A stretch of 64,000 bases of DNA from an uncultured Eubacteriales bacterium (GCA_902798745.1 CADBXM010000004.1:56805-120804); one strand, 5' to 3'; positions 16,462-25,420 are shown, numbered from the stretch's first letter. The notes: generated by a model from the letters alone, not told the origin. Made by a program: numbers and translations.

Positions 16462-16644
16462 CTAGTTCATTTTCAGCAAATCATAAATATATGCAGATCC
16501 CTCCAGATACAGTCCTGTTTCATCATCCTGAATAAGCTCATACACCTTAGACTTGTACAAGAGCGTCATAGCATCAATGATACTGATATCGTTATCCTGA
16601 ACATGATGCGATACCTCCTTCTGGATATATTTAATAATCGATCG
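16462..16644 (-). pseudogene. N-truncated small protein, antitoxin-like
   Basis: The minus-strand frame from 16644 to the TAG at 16462 reads RSIIKYIQKEVSHHVQDNDI onward and ends EGSAYIYDLLKMN. The core DAMTLLYKSKVYELIQDDET then GLYLEGSAYIYDL is typical of small (60-80 residue) clostridial proteins often found in toxin-antitoxin-like pairs. There is no ATG in frame, and a TGA lies directly upstream, so the N-terminus seems lost. A good ribosome site (AGAAGGAGG) inside it leads to a 12-codon out-of-frame peptide only. The family call is from memory of similar proteins and is tentative. Confidence 0.45.
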
Positions 16645-16721
16645 TCAGATATTGCAAATGTGCAATAAGGAGTCCGCCACTGCGTAGTTCCCCTTGTTGC
16701 CAGTGTGCAAATCCGGGCAAA

Positions 16722-16760
16722 GAAAAAGGCATTATCTGCTTGTTTTCCGCAAATAATGCC
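16722..16760 (-). terminator. lysS terminator
   Basis: Minus-strand stem with arms 16728-16739 and 16749-16760 (12 pairs with one G-U), 9-base loop, then TTTTTC. It lies about 180 bases after the lysS stop and is the counterpart of the terminators at 1334-1366 and 3864-3901. Confidence 0.85.
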
Positions 16761-16937
16761 TGCTTTTCAATTCGCTTTCTTATTGTTGCGACACCGGTCG
16801 CATCTCTCTTAATTGTATAGTGGTTGAGATGCTCCCTGCGTATGCATTCGCCTCGTACGCTCGCCGGCACCCCGGTGCCGTCTATGCTCGCTGCCTTCTC
16901 AGCTTCGGCATTCTGCCTCGCTTCGTCGGACTCGGCT
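16761..16937 (-). other. GC-rich hairpin-rich segment between lysS stop and terminator
   Basis: Absent from the two other lysS tails, which have about 50 unrelated bases instead. On the minus strand it contains the hairpins CGGCACC-GG-GGTGCCG (near 16870) and TGCGAC-CGGT-GTCGCA (near 16795). No credible gene. Possibly an inserted repeat or a structured 3' RNA. Confidence 0.4.
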
Positions 16938-18887
16938 TCAGTACAGCTTTGCGCCTGCCGGGATCCTGTCGTCCACGAGCAGGAGATTGAGCATCTCATC
17001 TCCGTCATACTCGTTGACGGCGCTGATCAGCATGCCGTTTGAGTACTCGCCCATCATCTTGCGCGGAGGAAGGTTCACGATAGCGATCGCTGTCTTTCCT
17101 ACGAGCTCGGAAGGGTCATAGTACTTCTTGATGCCGCTGAGGATGACTCTGTCCTCGCCGGATCCGTCGTTCAGGACGAACTTCAGCAGCTTGTCTGACT
17201 TCTTCACTTCCTCGCAGGATTTGATCTTCACTGCTCTGAAATCCGACTTGCTGAATGTGTCGAAGTCCACTTCCTCTTCGAAGAGCGGCTCTACCTTGAC
17301 CTTGCTGAAATCGATCTCGACGCGCTCCTTCTTTGCTCCGCCCTTGCCTTCCGGCTTCATTGTCGGGAAGAGCTGGACGTCTCTGATAGTTGCGCTGTCG
17401 GTCAGCAGCATAACGAGTCTGTCGACGCCGATGCCGATGCCGCCCGTTGGCGGCAGGCCGACTTCGAGAGCATTGACGAAGTCGGTATCCATAGGATGGG
17501 CCTCGTCGTCGATACCCAGGTCGAGCTGTCTCTGCTGCTCTGCGAATCTCTCATACTGGTCGATTGGGTCGTTGAGCTCACTGAACGCGTTCGACATCTC
17601 CCAGCCGTTGATGTATGACTCAAATCTTCTTGTGATGCGAGGGTCCTTAGGATCCTTCTTTGCCAGTGGGGAAACCTCCACCGGATGTCCGCAAACGAAG
17701 CATGGCCCGTCGAGGAATCCTGGGATGTCCTCGCAGTAATCTTCGAACATCTCGGCGATGATCTTGCCGCGGCTCCACTCGGTTTCGTCTCCGAGCTCCA
17801 TGCCGTATTTCTTAGCGGCTTCGATAGCCTCTTCATCGCTGTCGATCTTGTCGAACGGGATGCCTGTAGTCTTGATGACTGCCTCTGTCATGTCGATCTT
17901 GTTCCAAGGCGGAGTCACGTCGAATTCCTTATCGCCGTATTTGATGATCGGTGTACCGTTGACAGTCATAGCACACTTGTAGGTCACCTGCTCCATGAGA
18001 TCCATCATGGTCTCGAGGTTGCAGTACGCCTTGTATGCCTCCATCGATGTGAACTCAGGGCTGTGGTTCTTGTCCATACCCTCGTTTCTGAAGACCTTGC
18101 CGATCTCATATACACCGTCGAGCCCGCCGACGATGAGCCTCTTGAGGTGAAGCTCGAGCGAGATGCGGAGCGTCATGTCGAGATCCAGAGTGTTATGGTG
18201 TGTAAGGAAAGGCCTTGCAGCCGCGCCGCCTGCGATGTTGCCGAGCACAGGTGTTTCGACCTCGATGAGATCATAATCCTCTTCGAGCACTTTACGCATC
18301 GTGCTGATGATCTTAGCGCGCTTCATGAACGTGTCTCTTACATCCTCATTCATGATGAGGTCGACATATCTCTGGCGGTATCTCAGGTCGGTATCCTTGA
18401 GTCCGTGCCACTTGTTAGGCAGCACCTGCAGCGACTTGCACAGGAGAGTTACTTCATGAGCCCTTACGCTGACCTCACCGGTCTTTGTCTTGAAGACCTC
18501 GCCCTTGACGCCGATGATGTCACCGGTGTCATAAGTCTTGAATACGTTGTATTCGTCCTGCCCGATGTTGTCGCGCGCCACGAAGATCTGGATGCGGCCT
18601 TGCTTGTCCTGCATGTCGACGAAAGCGACTTTGCCCATGCGTCGGAACGCCATGATACGGCCCGCTACTCTGACTTCCTGGTCTTCCATAGCCTCGAAGT
18701 TGTCCCTGATGTCTTTCGACCATGCGGTCACATCAAAGGTCTCCTCGCGGAAAGGGTCCCTGCCCATCTCACGAAGCTCTTCGAGTTTCTTTCTTTTGAT
18801 CTGCCTCTGTTCACCGATCTCCTTTTCGGTAAGCTCACGCTCCACGGCTTCAACAGCAGACTTTACTTCATTTTTGATATCAGCCAT
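16938..18887 (-). CDS. lysS: lysyl-tRNA synthetase (class II) with C-terminal tRNA-binding domain
   Basis: A 649-residue enzyme charging tRNA-Lys. An N-terminal anticodon-binding OB-fold (about 65-165: VRVAGRIMAFRRMGKVAFVD) is followed by the class II core: motif 2 FRNEGMDKNHSPEFTSMEAY and motif 3 GIGIGVDRLVML. Usual LysRS ends near residue 500. Here a linker and an EMAPII/Trbp111-type tRNA-binding domain follow (about 545-649), an arrangement known in some clostridia and common in MetRS. The ATG overlaps the greA stop by one base (TAATG). The last 140 codons are repeated at 3948-4370 and the last 25 at 1413-1488. Confidence 0.97.
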   Translation of the reverse strand: MADIKNEVKSAVEAVERELTEKEIGEQRQIKRKKLEELREMGRDPFREETFDVTAWSKDIRDNFEAMEDQEVRVAGRIMAFRRMGKVAFVDMQDKQGRIQIFVARDNIGQDEYNVFKTYDTGDIIGVKGEVFKTKTGEVSVRAHEVTLLCKSLQVLPNKWHGLKDTDLRYRQRYVDLIMNEDVRDTFMKRAKIISTMRKVLEEDYDLIEVETPVLGNIAGGAAARPFLTHHNTLDLDMTLRISLELHLKRLIVGGLDGVYEIGKVFRNEGMDKNHSPEFTSMEAYKAYCNLETMMDLMEQVTYKCAMTVNGTPIIKYGDKEFDVTPPWNKIDMTEAVIKTTGIPFDKIDSDEEAIEAAKKYGMELGDETEWSRGKIIAEMFEDYCEDIPGFLDGPCFVCGHPVEVSPLAKKDPKDPRITRRFESYINGWEMSNAFSELNDPIDQYERFAEQQRQLDLGIDDEAHPMDTDFVNALEVGLPPTGGIGIGVDRLVMLLTDSATIRDVQLFPTMKPEGKGGAKKERVEIDFSKVKVEPLFEEEVDFDTFSKSDFRAVKIKSCEEVKKSDKLLKFVLNDGSGEDRVILSGIKKYYDPSELVGKTAIAIVNLPPRKMMGEYSNGMLISAVNEYDGDEMLNLLLVDDRIPAGAKLY

Positions 18888-19366
18888 TATCTCTTGACCT
18901 CCACGACCTGATACTTAGCAATGCCGTCAGGAACAGGGAATTCCACCTTGTCTCCGGCGTGATGGCCGAGAAGATGCTGACCTACGAGCGAAGCGTTGGA
19001 AAGCTTGCCATTGAGAGGATCTGCCTCTGTGGTTCCCACTATCTTATATGTCATGGTCTCCTTTGTGACCAGATCTTTTACCGTTACGGTGCGTCCTGTC
19101 TGAACAGAGTCGTCGTTGTCATCTGTCTCGTCTACGATGACCGCTGTACGTAGGATCTCCTCGATGCTGGAGATGCGCTCTTCTGTTTCAGCCTGTGCGT
19201 CCTTCGCTGCGTCGTACTCAGCGTTCTCACTGATGTCTCCGAGCGAGATGGCCTCTTTGAGCCTTGCTGCGTTCTCCTTACGAACTACAGTGATAAGATG
19301 TTCGAGTTCGGCATTTAGATTGTCGTAACCCTCTCTTGTCATTTCATTGTTCTTGTTGGCTGCCAT
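18887..19366 (-). CDS. greA: transcription elongation factor GreA
   Basis: A 159-residue GreA. The start at 19366 (MAANKNNEMTREGYD) follows AAGGGAAGG. The N-terminal coiled coil contains GDISENAEYDAAKDAQAETE, with the acidic tip residues needed for transcript cleavage in stalled RNA polymerase. The C-terminal FKBP-like domain ends ...AKYQVVEVKR. Its start lies inside the end of the upstream racemase gene and its stop overlaps lysS, so the genes are co-translated. Confidence 0.95.
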   Translation of the reverse strand: MAANKNNEMTREGYDNLNAELEHLITVVRKENAARLKEAISLGDISENAEYDAAKDAQAETEERISSIEEILRTAVIVDETDDNDDSVQTGRTVTVKDLVTKETMTYKIVGTTEADPLNGKLSNASLVGQHLLGHHAGDKVEFPVPDGIAKYQVVEVKR

Positions 19367-20474
19367 TTTGTTTCCTTCCCTTCTGGTGTTCTTTATAAAC
19401 ATTCTCACTCGCGGTGAGTCTGAGTATTGCCGTATATTTGAGTTTGAATTTTACCTTATCGCCGACTTTCAGCTCTTTGCCGCTGTCTTCGATATCCATT
19501 ATGGTGTGATCTCCGCTCGCCATGGTGACCTCCGCTCCTTCGAGCATAGGTACTATGTCTCCGATGTCGCCGTAGTCCGCCCTTCCGATCGCGAGAAGCA
19601 CGCGCTTTCTATTGCCTCTGTCGACATACTTCGCTCTTTCGCCAAACGCGTTGACTCCGAGTTCGCCTACAGGATGTGTTGGCTTGACTCCCGCCTCTAT
19701 CACCTCTGCTTCGAGGGTGAAGACTTCATCGCTCAGCACATCGGCCTCTTCTCTGCCGTAGCATGTCCTGTAGTCTTCGAGCGGCCCGCATAGTACCAGA
19801 GCGCCTATCCTCAGATTGTTGATCTTATGAGGGATAACCCCGTCTATCACCGGCATCAAGCTCGAAGTCGCTCCTCCCGATACTATTTCCAGAGGCCTTC
19901 CGATCGTATCCTCGACGGCCTCAGCCAATCCGGCCAGGGTCTCCATCTTCTCCTTGGTAGGAACAACGGATCCCACGCAGCCGAGATTTGTGCCTATCCC
20001 GGCCAAAAGCACATGCGGAAGTTCATCCTCTATGTGCTTTGCTGTCCTTACAAACTCAGTTCTCTCAAAGATCCCCTCTCTGAGATCGCCGAGATCCGCC
20101 ATGAGTATGACGCTGTGCTTCATGTCCTTCGCCGCGAGCACTCTTTCGAGAGCATCGAGCGTATCCATACTGCTCTGCAGGCTGTATCCGCACAGCTCTG
20201 CCATTTCTTCGAGCTCGGATATCATCGGTACTCTTATCATCATGAGTGGGAGCTTGACCCCCGCTTCACGGGCACGTTTCAACTGTTCGAGTCTTGACGA
20301 CGCTATCCACTTTGCGCCGCAGCTCTCGTAGTCGAGCGCCACAGAAGTCATGCCGGTCGAGCCTTTTATGACTCCCGCTACACCAATGCCTGCTTTGTCG
20401 CACCATCCGATGACGGTCTCCATATTGCTCCGAAGAGCTTCGTGATCGATTGTAAGGAGTGGATAATGTTTCAT
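19344..20474 (-). CDS. PLP-dependent racemase, ornithine racemase-like
   Basis: A 376-residue fold-type III PLP enzyme (alanine racemase N-terminal domain). GVAGVIKGSTG (about 31-41) carries the probable PLP lysine. MADLGDLREGIFERTE is characteristic of the Orr/YhfX group, which includes clostridial ornithine racemase. SGGATSSLMPVIDG and NNLRIGALVLCG bind the cofactor phosphate region. Substrate is inferred only. It overlaps greA by 23 bases and abuts the acyl-CoA synthetase gene (shared base 20474). Confidence 0.8.
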   Translation of the reverse strand: MKHYPLLTIDHEALRSNMETVIGWCDKAGIGVAGVIKGSTGMTSVALDYESCGAKWIASSRLEQLKRAREAGVKLPLMMIRVPMISELEEMAELCGYSLQSSMDTLDALERVLAAKDMKHSVILMADLGDLREGIFERTEFVRTAKHIEDELPHVLLAGIGTNLGCVGSVVPTKEKMETLAGLAEAVEDTIGRPLEIVSGGATSSLMPVIDGVIPHKINNLRIGALVLCGPLEDYRTCYGREEADVLSDEVFTLEAEVIEAGVKPTHPVGELGVNAFGERAKYVDRGNRKRVLLAIGRADYGDIGDIVPMLEGAEVTMASGDHTIMDIEDSGKELKVGDKVKFKLKYTAILRLTASENVYKEHQKGRKQNGSQQEQ

Positions 20475-22357
20475 TAGTCCGCGAGTTTGTTTTCCTCTAC
20501 GAAGCGCCTTATCTTCATGCCGGTCGTCTTGTTGAATTCGCCCTTCTTGAGCACGACATGCTTGACTCTTTTCCAGTCAGGCCATTCAGCATTGACTCTG
20601 TCTACCTCGCTGCTTACGAGCGACAGCACAGCGCCTTCGTCTTCAGCCATATCTCCTATGGCTTCTCTTACGTTTTCCATGTCAGGTCTCAGCGTCACAT
20701 AGATCCCGCGCTGCATCCTGTCTTCGTTATCTTCATCTGCCCAGACCATGCATTCCTCGATGTAAGGGCTGCGGGCTATCTTCTCCTCGAGCTCTTCAGG
20801 GAATACGTTCTTGCCGTTAGCAGCGATGATAACGTTTTTGGCGCGGCCCGTGATATACACATAGCCGTCCTTGTCGATATGTCCGATGTCTCCGGTGTGA
20901 TACCAACCGTCGTACATCGCGGCCTCGGTCGCCTCAGGGTTCTTATAGTAACCCATCATCACCTGAGGGCCTTTGAAGCAGATCTCGCCGTTTCCGTCCT
21001 CATCTTTGTTGATGACTTTGTACTCCATGAACTGGAAGAGCTTACCTGCCGATTCGTTTCTCATGTACTTCCACTGGTCAGGATTGAGTGCCACCATAGG
21101 CGAGGTCTCTGTAAGACCGTAGCCCTGGAGACACGGGATACCCATGCTGCGGAAGAATGCCAGCACCTTAGGGTCTACTCTCGCGCCGCCGGCGATGAAC
21201 ATGTCGATGTTGCCGCCGAACTGAGCCATGATCTTGTTAGCGATAGGCTTCGCGATATTAATTCCGATCTTGCTGGTGATGTTGTTGATCGCAAAGATGG
21301 TGTTGACCAGTTTGTCCCTGCCCTGTTTCTTCAGAGTCTTCTGGATGGTGTTGTAGAATTTCTCGTAAATCAGAGGCACGGCGAGCAGGAATGTCGGATG
21401 CACCATCTGCATGTCCTTTGTGATGTACTTAAGGCCTCTGCAGAACGCCATCGACGCTCCCATGAAGATGCCCTCTAGCATCGTGCATGTGCACTCGTAT
21501 GTATGATGTATCGGAAGCACGCTGAAGAATATATCGCTAGGAGCTACTTCCAGATATGTCTGTGCGATCAGGACGTCTGTGCAGAGGTTTCTGTGCGAAA
21601 GCATTACGCCCTTGCTGACTCCGGTCGTTCCGGAAGTGAATACGATGGATGCCATATCGGATGCTTTTACTCTTGCGTCGAGATAGCTCCTATCGCCTTC
21701 CGCGATCTTTGCTCTTCCTTCCTCTCTCAAGAGGTTCCACGAATACAGTCCCTTCTTAGGATCCTCATGGGCTTCCTTGTTGACCCCCATGATCACCTTG
21801 AGTCCTTTTTTCTCAGCTTTTATCTCTTTGAAGATATCGTAGTATTTATCCTGGCAGCAGACTACGGCTTTGATGTCTCCCATATCCACTAGATTGGCGA
21901 GCTCTTCCTTTGTGAGCTCCTTATCGAGAGGCACCGCTACTCCAACGCCGCCTGTCACTGCGAAGTACGACTCAGCCCACTCGTAACAGTTGGCTCCGAT
22001 GAGTCCGACATGCGCCCCTTTGAGCCCGAGTCCCAGCATAGCTGTTCCGAGTGCTCTTACATCGTCTCTGACCTGTCCGTATGAGAACTCCGTGTAATGA
22101 TTATCCCCCGGCATGATCTGGTGATAAAGCACTTTGTCGCCGAATGCCTCGACGCCAGTCTCCATCATCATTTTCAAATCAGTGATCGGTCTTCCGATCC
22201 TGTACATTACCTCAGGTACATCGCTTCTTTTGATCTCATCGACATACCACTGCATGTCTGCGAGTTCTGCCGCTTTAAGTTCTTTGTACTCGTCTTCCGT
22301 CATATCGTACGGATCGACGTCCTTATACTTTGCGATAACGTCTTTATAACTCCCCAT
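20474..22357 (-). CDS. long-chain acyl-CoA synthetase (AMP-forming)
   Basis: A 627-residue member of the adenylate-forming family. The start at 22357 (MGSYKDVIAKYKDVDPYD) is preferred because the longer frame begins within a terminator hairpin; AAGGA lies 12 bases upstream. Motifs: P-loop VFTSGTTGVSKGVML, YGLTETSPM, YHTGDIGHIDKDGYV, and a C-terminal Lys region FNKTTGMKIRR for adenylation. It activates fatty acids to acyl-CoA through acyl-AMP. First gene of the unit leading to greA-lysS; a metabolic link to those genes is not evident. Confidence 0.9.
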   Translation of the reverse strand: MGSYKDVIAKYKDVDPYDMTEDEYKELKAAELADMQWYVDEIKRSDVPEVMYRIGRPITDLKMMMETGVEAFGDKVLYHQIMPGDNHYTEFSYGQVRDDVRALGTAMLGLGLKGAHVGLIGANCYEWAESYFAVTGGVGVAVPLDKELTKEELANLVDMGDIKAVVCCQDKYYDIFKEIKAEKKGLKVIMGVNKEAHEDPKKGLYSWNLLREEGRAKIAEGDRSYLDARVKASDMASIVFTSGTTGVSKGVMLSHRNLCTDVLIAQTYLEVAPSDIFFSVLPIHHTYECTCTMLEGIFMGASMAFCRGLKYITKDMQMVHPTFLLAVPLIYEKFYNTIQKTLKKQGRDKLVNTIFAINNITSKIGINIAKPIANKIMAQFGGNIDMFIAGGARVDPKVLAFFRSMGIPCLQGYGLTETSPMVALNPDQWKYMRNESAGKLFQFMEYKVINKDEDGNGEICFKGPQVMMGYYKNPEATEAAMYDGWYHTGDIGHIDKDGYVYITGRAKNVIIAANGKNVFPEELEEKIARSPYIEECMVWADEDNEDRMQRGIYVTLRPDMENVREAIGDMAEDEGAVLSLVSSEVDRVNAEWPDWKRVKHVVLKKGEFNKTTGMKIRRFVEENKLAD

Positions 22358-22412
22358 CAGTTTATTTTGTCCTTCTCTTTCCGGTCTTAGTCCTGACCCT
22401 ATTTTCAACTCA

Positions 22413-22459
22413 TAAAAAAATCGTGAAGCCACCTTTTGTCTCCCGGTGGCTCGCACGAT
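22413..22459 (-). terminator. terminator after ybaK, at the promoter of the next unit
   Basis: Minus-strand stem ATCGTG..AGCCACC with GGTGGCT..ACGAT (arms 22445-22459 and 22420-22433), then seven T. It lies about 65 bases after the ybaK stop. A promoter (TTGACA 22484-22489, 18-base spacer, TAAAAT 22460-22465) directly adjoins it, so new transcripts would start within the 5' arm. Confidence 0.75.
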
Positions 22460-22489
22460 ATTTTAGCATTATATCACTTGCAATGTCAA
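22460..22489 (-). promoter_or_regulatory. promoter of acyl-CoA synthetase-orr-greA-lysS unit
   Basis: A perfect -35 TTGACA at 22484-22489 and -10 TAAAAT at 22460-22465 with 18 bases between. It lies between ybaK and the synthetase gene, with about 95 bases of leader. Confidence 0.65.
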
Positions 22490-22522
22490 CGAAACTGCAC
22501 CATTCCGATCTACCAAAAAACA

Positions 22523-23002
22523 TCAGTTTTCGGGCAGTTTGGAGACATCTATCCATTCAAGCGCATTTGACAGTTCAAAGAGTTCATCAGGTGTGAAACC
22601 CGCAGCGCTGTTCGAGGACCCACATGCCGGATAGACCGTGTCAAAACGTCTAAGAGATTCGTCGCAATAGATGCGTACATCCTCACGCGTAACGCCGAAA
22701 GCGCACACCCCTCCTATCTCATGATTTGTGTATTCCGGCACTTCGTCAGGCGAAAGCATCTTTGCCTTCTCACCGAAGTATTCCTTATACTTCTTATTGT
22801 CTACCTTCGCGTCGCCGGCCACCTGGACTAAAACTCCGCTTCCGTCTTTCAGCTTGAAGCTCAGAGTCTTGCAAATCCTTGCCGGTTCAGTGCCAACAGC
22901 CTCAGCCGCCAGCTCCACAGTGGCGCTCGAGACATCGAATTCCATTATCCTGTCTCCGTAACCCTTCGATTCAAGATATGCCCTCGCGATCTCTATAGAC
23001 AT
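22523..23002 (-). CDS. YbaK/ProX-type aminoacyl-tRNA deacylase
   Basis: A 159-residue single-domain protein of the YbaK/prolyl-tRNA editing family, which removes wrongly attached amino acids from tRNA. Seen are the conserved Lys in CKTLSFKLKDG, the loop GDAKVDNKKYKEYFG, and GGVCAFGV followed by CGSSNSAAGF near the end. Whether it edits Cys-, Ala- or Pro-tRNA cannot be told. It follows brnQ by about 48 bases. Confidence 0.9.
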   Translation of the reverse strand: MSIEIARAYLESKGYGDRIMEFDVSSATVELAAEAVGTEPARICKTLSFKLKDGSGVLVQVAGDAKVDNKKYKEYFGEKAKMLSPDEVPEYTNHEIGGVCAFGVTREDVRIYCDESLRRFDTVYPACGSSNSAAGFTPDELFELSNALEWIDVSKLPEN

Positions 23003-23050
23003 ATGTAGGCGACTCCTTTCCTTTCGCAGGCGGGTGTATCCGCCTTTTTA

Positions 23051-24397
23051 TCAGGCTGCGGCTTTTCCCGATTTGCCCTTGTTGACCAGTGCCAGCGCGA
23101 CACCGAGTACGAGTCCTATGATTGCAGGCACTACCCAACCGAGGCTGAGGTCGAAGAACGGGAACACTTTACTGCCGAATTCGGCCGCCGCGCTAACTCC
23201 GAGTGCTTTAAGGAAATCGACTACAGCAGGCACCGCAGTGAAAATGGTGACGCATATGTAAACGTATCTGCTCCCACCAAAGAGCTTCTCGCAAAGCGCC
23301 AGTATTATCAGTGTGACGCAGAGCGGATATATCAGCATCAGAACAGGAACAGCATACTTGATTATCGCTGTCAGTCCCACGTTGGATATGATGAAGCTGA
23401 ACAGAGTGAACACCATTGCCCAGCCTCTGTAGTTGAGCTTGCCCGGGATGAGTTTGAGGAACATCTCGGCGCAGCTGCTGACCAGGCCTATCGCAGTCTT
23501 GAGACAAGCGAATGTGATGGTGAACGCGAGCACAAAGCTTCCGAGCCCTCCGAGGTAATGACCGGAGATCTGCGTCAGAGCGATCGCTCCGTTGTCAGAA
23601 AGCTCGAAGATCCCTCTCGACTGAGCTCCCATGATTATGGTCAATGCATAGATGATTATCATCAGGATACCTGTAAGAACTCCTGATTTGAGGGCTTCTT
23701 TCGCTACGTCATTATCGTCGTCAACTCCGAGGTCGCGTATGATATTGATCACCACGATGCCGAACGCGAGCCCCGCAATGGCGTCCATCGTACCGTAACC
23801 TTCGACAAATCCGTTAAAAAGAGCTCCGCTTTCATATCCCTCTACAGGAGCGACTTCAGAGACCGCAGCGCCCGGATGGATCAACGACACCACTACCAGT
23901 ATGCCGAGGAAAACCAGGAACAGCGGGTTGATCACCTTGCCGATCCATACAGTCAACTTGCCCGGCTTCAGCGAGAAGTAAAGCACGAAGGCAAAGAATA
24001 TGAATGTGAATACGAGCTGCCATATCCTCAGCCCAGCGTCCCCTGTCAGAGGGGCGACACCCGTTGTAAATGATACGGAGGCGCATCTCGGTATGGCAAA
24101 GAGCGGTCCTATAGTGAGATATAGTATGAGAGTGAACCACCAGCCATACTTCTTTCCGACTTTGCCCGAGAGCTGATACAGATTGTCAGAGTGTGTGTTT
24201 CCGATAGCAGCTACCGCCAGGATAGGGATAGTGACTGCCGTTATACAGAATCCGATAATGGCCGGCACGGAATTAGAGCCTGCCATCTGTCCCAGATGTA
24301 CCGGGAATATCAGGTTGCCCGCGCCGAAGAACATGCCGAACAGCGTGCTGGCAACCACGATGGTCTCACGTGTAGTGAGCGATCTTCTCTTCTTCAT
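23051..24397 (-). CDS. brnQ: branched-chain amino acid carrier BrnQ
   Basis: A 448-residue membrane protein with about 12 hydrophobic segments. The N-terminal FGMFFGAGNLIFPVHLGQMAG is the hallmark of the BrnQ/LIVCS family, cation-coupled importers of Leu, Ile and Val. YLTIGPLFAIPRCASVSFTTG is also typical. The C-terminus ends in a short lysine-rich tail. Located between ybaK and recR. Confidence 0.95.
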   Translation of the reverse strand: MKKRRSLTTRETIVVASTLFGMFFGAGNLIFPVHLGQMAGSNSVPAIIGFCITAVTIPILAVAAIGNTHSDNLYQLSGKVGKKYGWWFTLILYLTIGPLFAIPRCASVSFTTGVAPLTGDAGLRIWQLVFTFIFFAFVLYFSLKPGKLTVWIGKVINPLFLVFLGILVVVSLIHPGAAVSEVAPVEGYESGALFNGFVEGYGTMDAIAGLAFGIVVINIIRDLGVDDDNDVAKEALKSGVLTGILMIIIYALTIIMGAQSRGIFELSDNGAIALTQISGHYLGGLGSFVLAFTITFACLKTAIGLVSSCAEMFLKLIPGKLNYRGWAMVFTLFSFIISNVGLTAIIKYAVPVLMLIYPLCVTLIILALCEKLFGGSRYVYICVTIFTAVPAVVDFLKALGVSAAAEFGSKVFPFFDLSLGWVVPAIIGLVLGVALALVNKGKSGKAAA

Positions 24398-24430
24398 AGT
24401 GAATACTCTCCCTTATATGTTATCGGAGCC

Positions 24431-25033
24431 TCACAGCTCCCTGCGTCCTTCTATCGCTTTGAGCAGAGTCACCTCGTCAGCATATTCGAGATCTCCTCCG
24501 ACCGGTATGCCGTGAGCGATGCGTGTTACTTTTATCCCTGCGGGCTTGAGCAGCCTGGCTATATACATTGCAGTCGCCTCGCCCTCAATGTTCGGATTTG
24601 TCGCGATGATCACTTCGCTCACTTCATCCGAAGACTGGAGTCTCTCAATAAGGCTCTTCAGATTGATATCTGCCGGGCCGATCCCATCCGCCGGGGATAT
24701 CGTGCCGTGCAGAACATGGTAAAGCCCGTTGTACTCCCTTATCCGCTCCATCGCCATTACATCCTGCGGAGTCTCGACCACGCAGATGAGCGATTTATCT
24801 CTTGAGGCATCTGAACAAATACCACAGAGTTCCTTATCTGTCAGATTGCCGCAGACCTCGCAGTAATGAAGACTGCGCTTGGCTTCCATGATCGATTCTG
24901 CCAAAGCCTCTGCCTCGCGGTCACTAAGACTCAGGACATGAAAAGCAAGCCTCTGGGCGGTCTTTCCGCCTATGCCCGGGAGCTTGCCGAGTTCATTTAT
25001 AAGTTTATTCAGTGAACGCGGATAATGTCTCAT
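24431..25033 (-). CDS. recR: recombination protein RecR
   Basis: A 200-residue protein of recombinational repair acting with RecF and RecO. An N-terminal helix-hairpin-helix ([20 protein letters not shown]), a four-Cys zinc finger ([16 protein letters not shown]) and a Toprim domain ([31 protein letters not shown]) are all present at normal length. It forms the classic dnaX-ybaB-recR set, 6 bases after ybaB. Confidence 0.97.
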   Translation of the reverse strand: MRHYPRSLNKLINELGKLPGIGGKTAQRLAFHVLSLSDREAEALAESIMEAKRSLHYCEVCGNLTDKELCGICSDASRDKSLICVVETPQDVMAMERIREYNGLYHVLHGTISPADGIGPADINLKSLIERLQSSDEVSEVIIATNPNIEGEATAMYIARLLKPAGIKVTRIAHGIPVGGDLEYADEVTLLKAIEGRREL

Positions 25034-25039
25034 CTTTCT

Positions 25040-25420
25040 TTAAAGGCCCGGGATACCGAGTCCGCCACCAAAGCCGCCAGTGATGCTGTTCATCTCGTTT
25101 TCCTCGAGCTCTTCCACCTGGCGCAGAGCTTCATTCACAGCAGCTATCACGAGATCCTGCAGCATTTCGACATCATCAGGATCAACGACATCCTTGTCGA
25201 TGGTCAGCTTTGTGATCTCTTTCTTGCCGTTCACAGTTACCTCGATGGCGCCGCCGCCTGCAGTCGTCGTGATCTCCTTTTCGGCGAGTTCAGCCTGCTT
25301 CTGCTCCATCTCGGCCTGCATGGCCTGAAGCTGTCTTAACTGCTTCTGCATATCCTTACCGCCGCCCATGCCGCCTTGTCTGTTCTTAGGCTTTTTGCCG
25401 GCTTTCATTCCTTTACCCAT
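25040..25420 (-). CDS. nucleoid-associated protein YbaB/EbfC
   Basis: A 126-residue protein. The N-terminal 25 residues are Gly/Lys-rich, then comes the YbaB/EbfC core: a coiled-coil helix (MQKQLRQLQAMQAEMEQKQA), EITTTAGGGAIEVTVNGKKE and VVDPDDVEMLQDLVIAAVNE. It binds DNA as a dimer. The C-terminal tail is Gly-rich. It lies 9 bases after dnaX. Confidence 0.95.
   Translation of the reverse strand: MGKGMKAGKKPKNRQGGMGGGKDMQKQLRQLQAMQAEMEQKQAELAEKEITTTAGGGAIEVTVNGKKEITKLTIDKDVVDPDDVEMLQDLVIAAVNEALRQVEELEENEMNSITGGFGGGLGIPGL

Noticed and set aside
16631-17008. 125-codon minus-strand frame over the lysS end
   Set aside because: It is an alternative frame of lysS running into a hairpin-rich spacer; no start signals.
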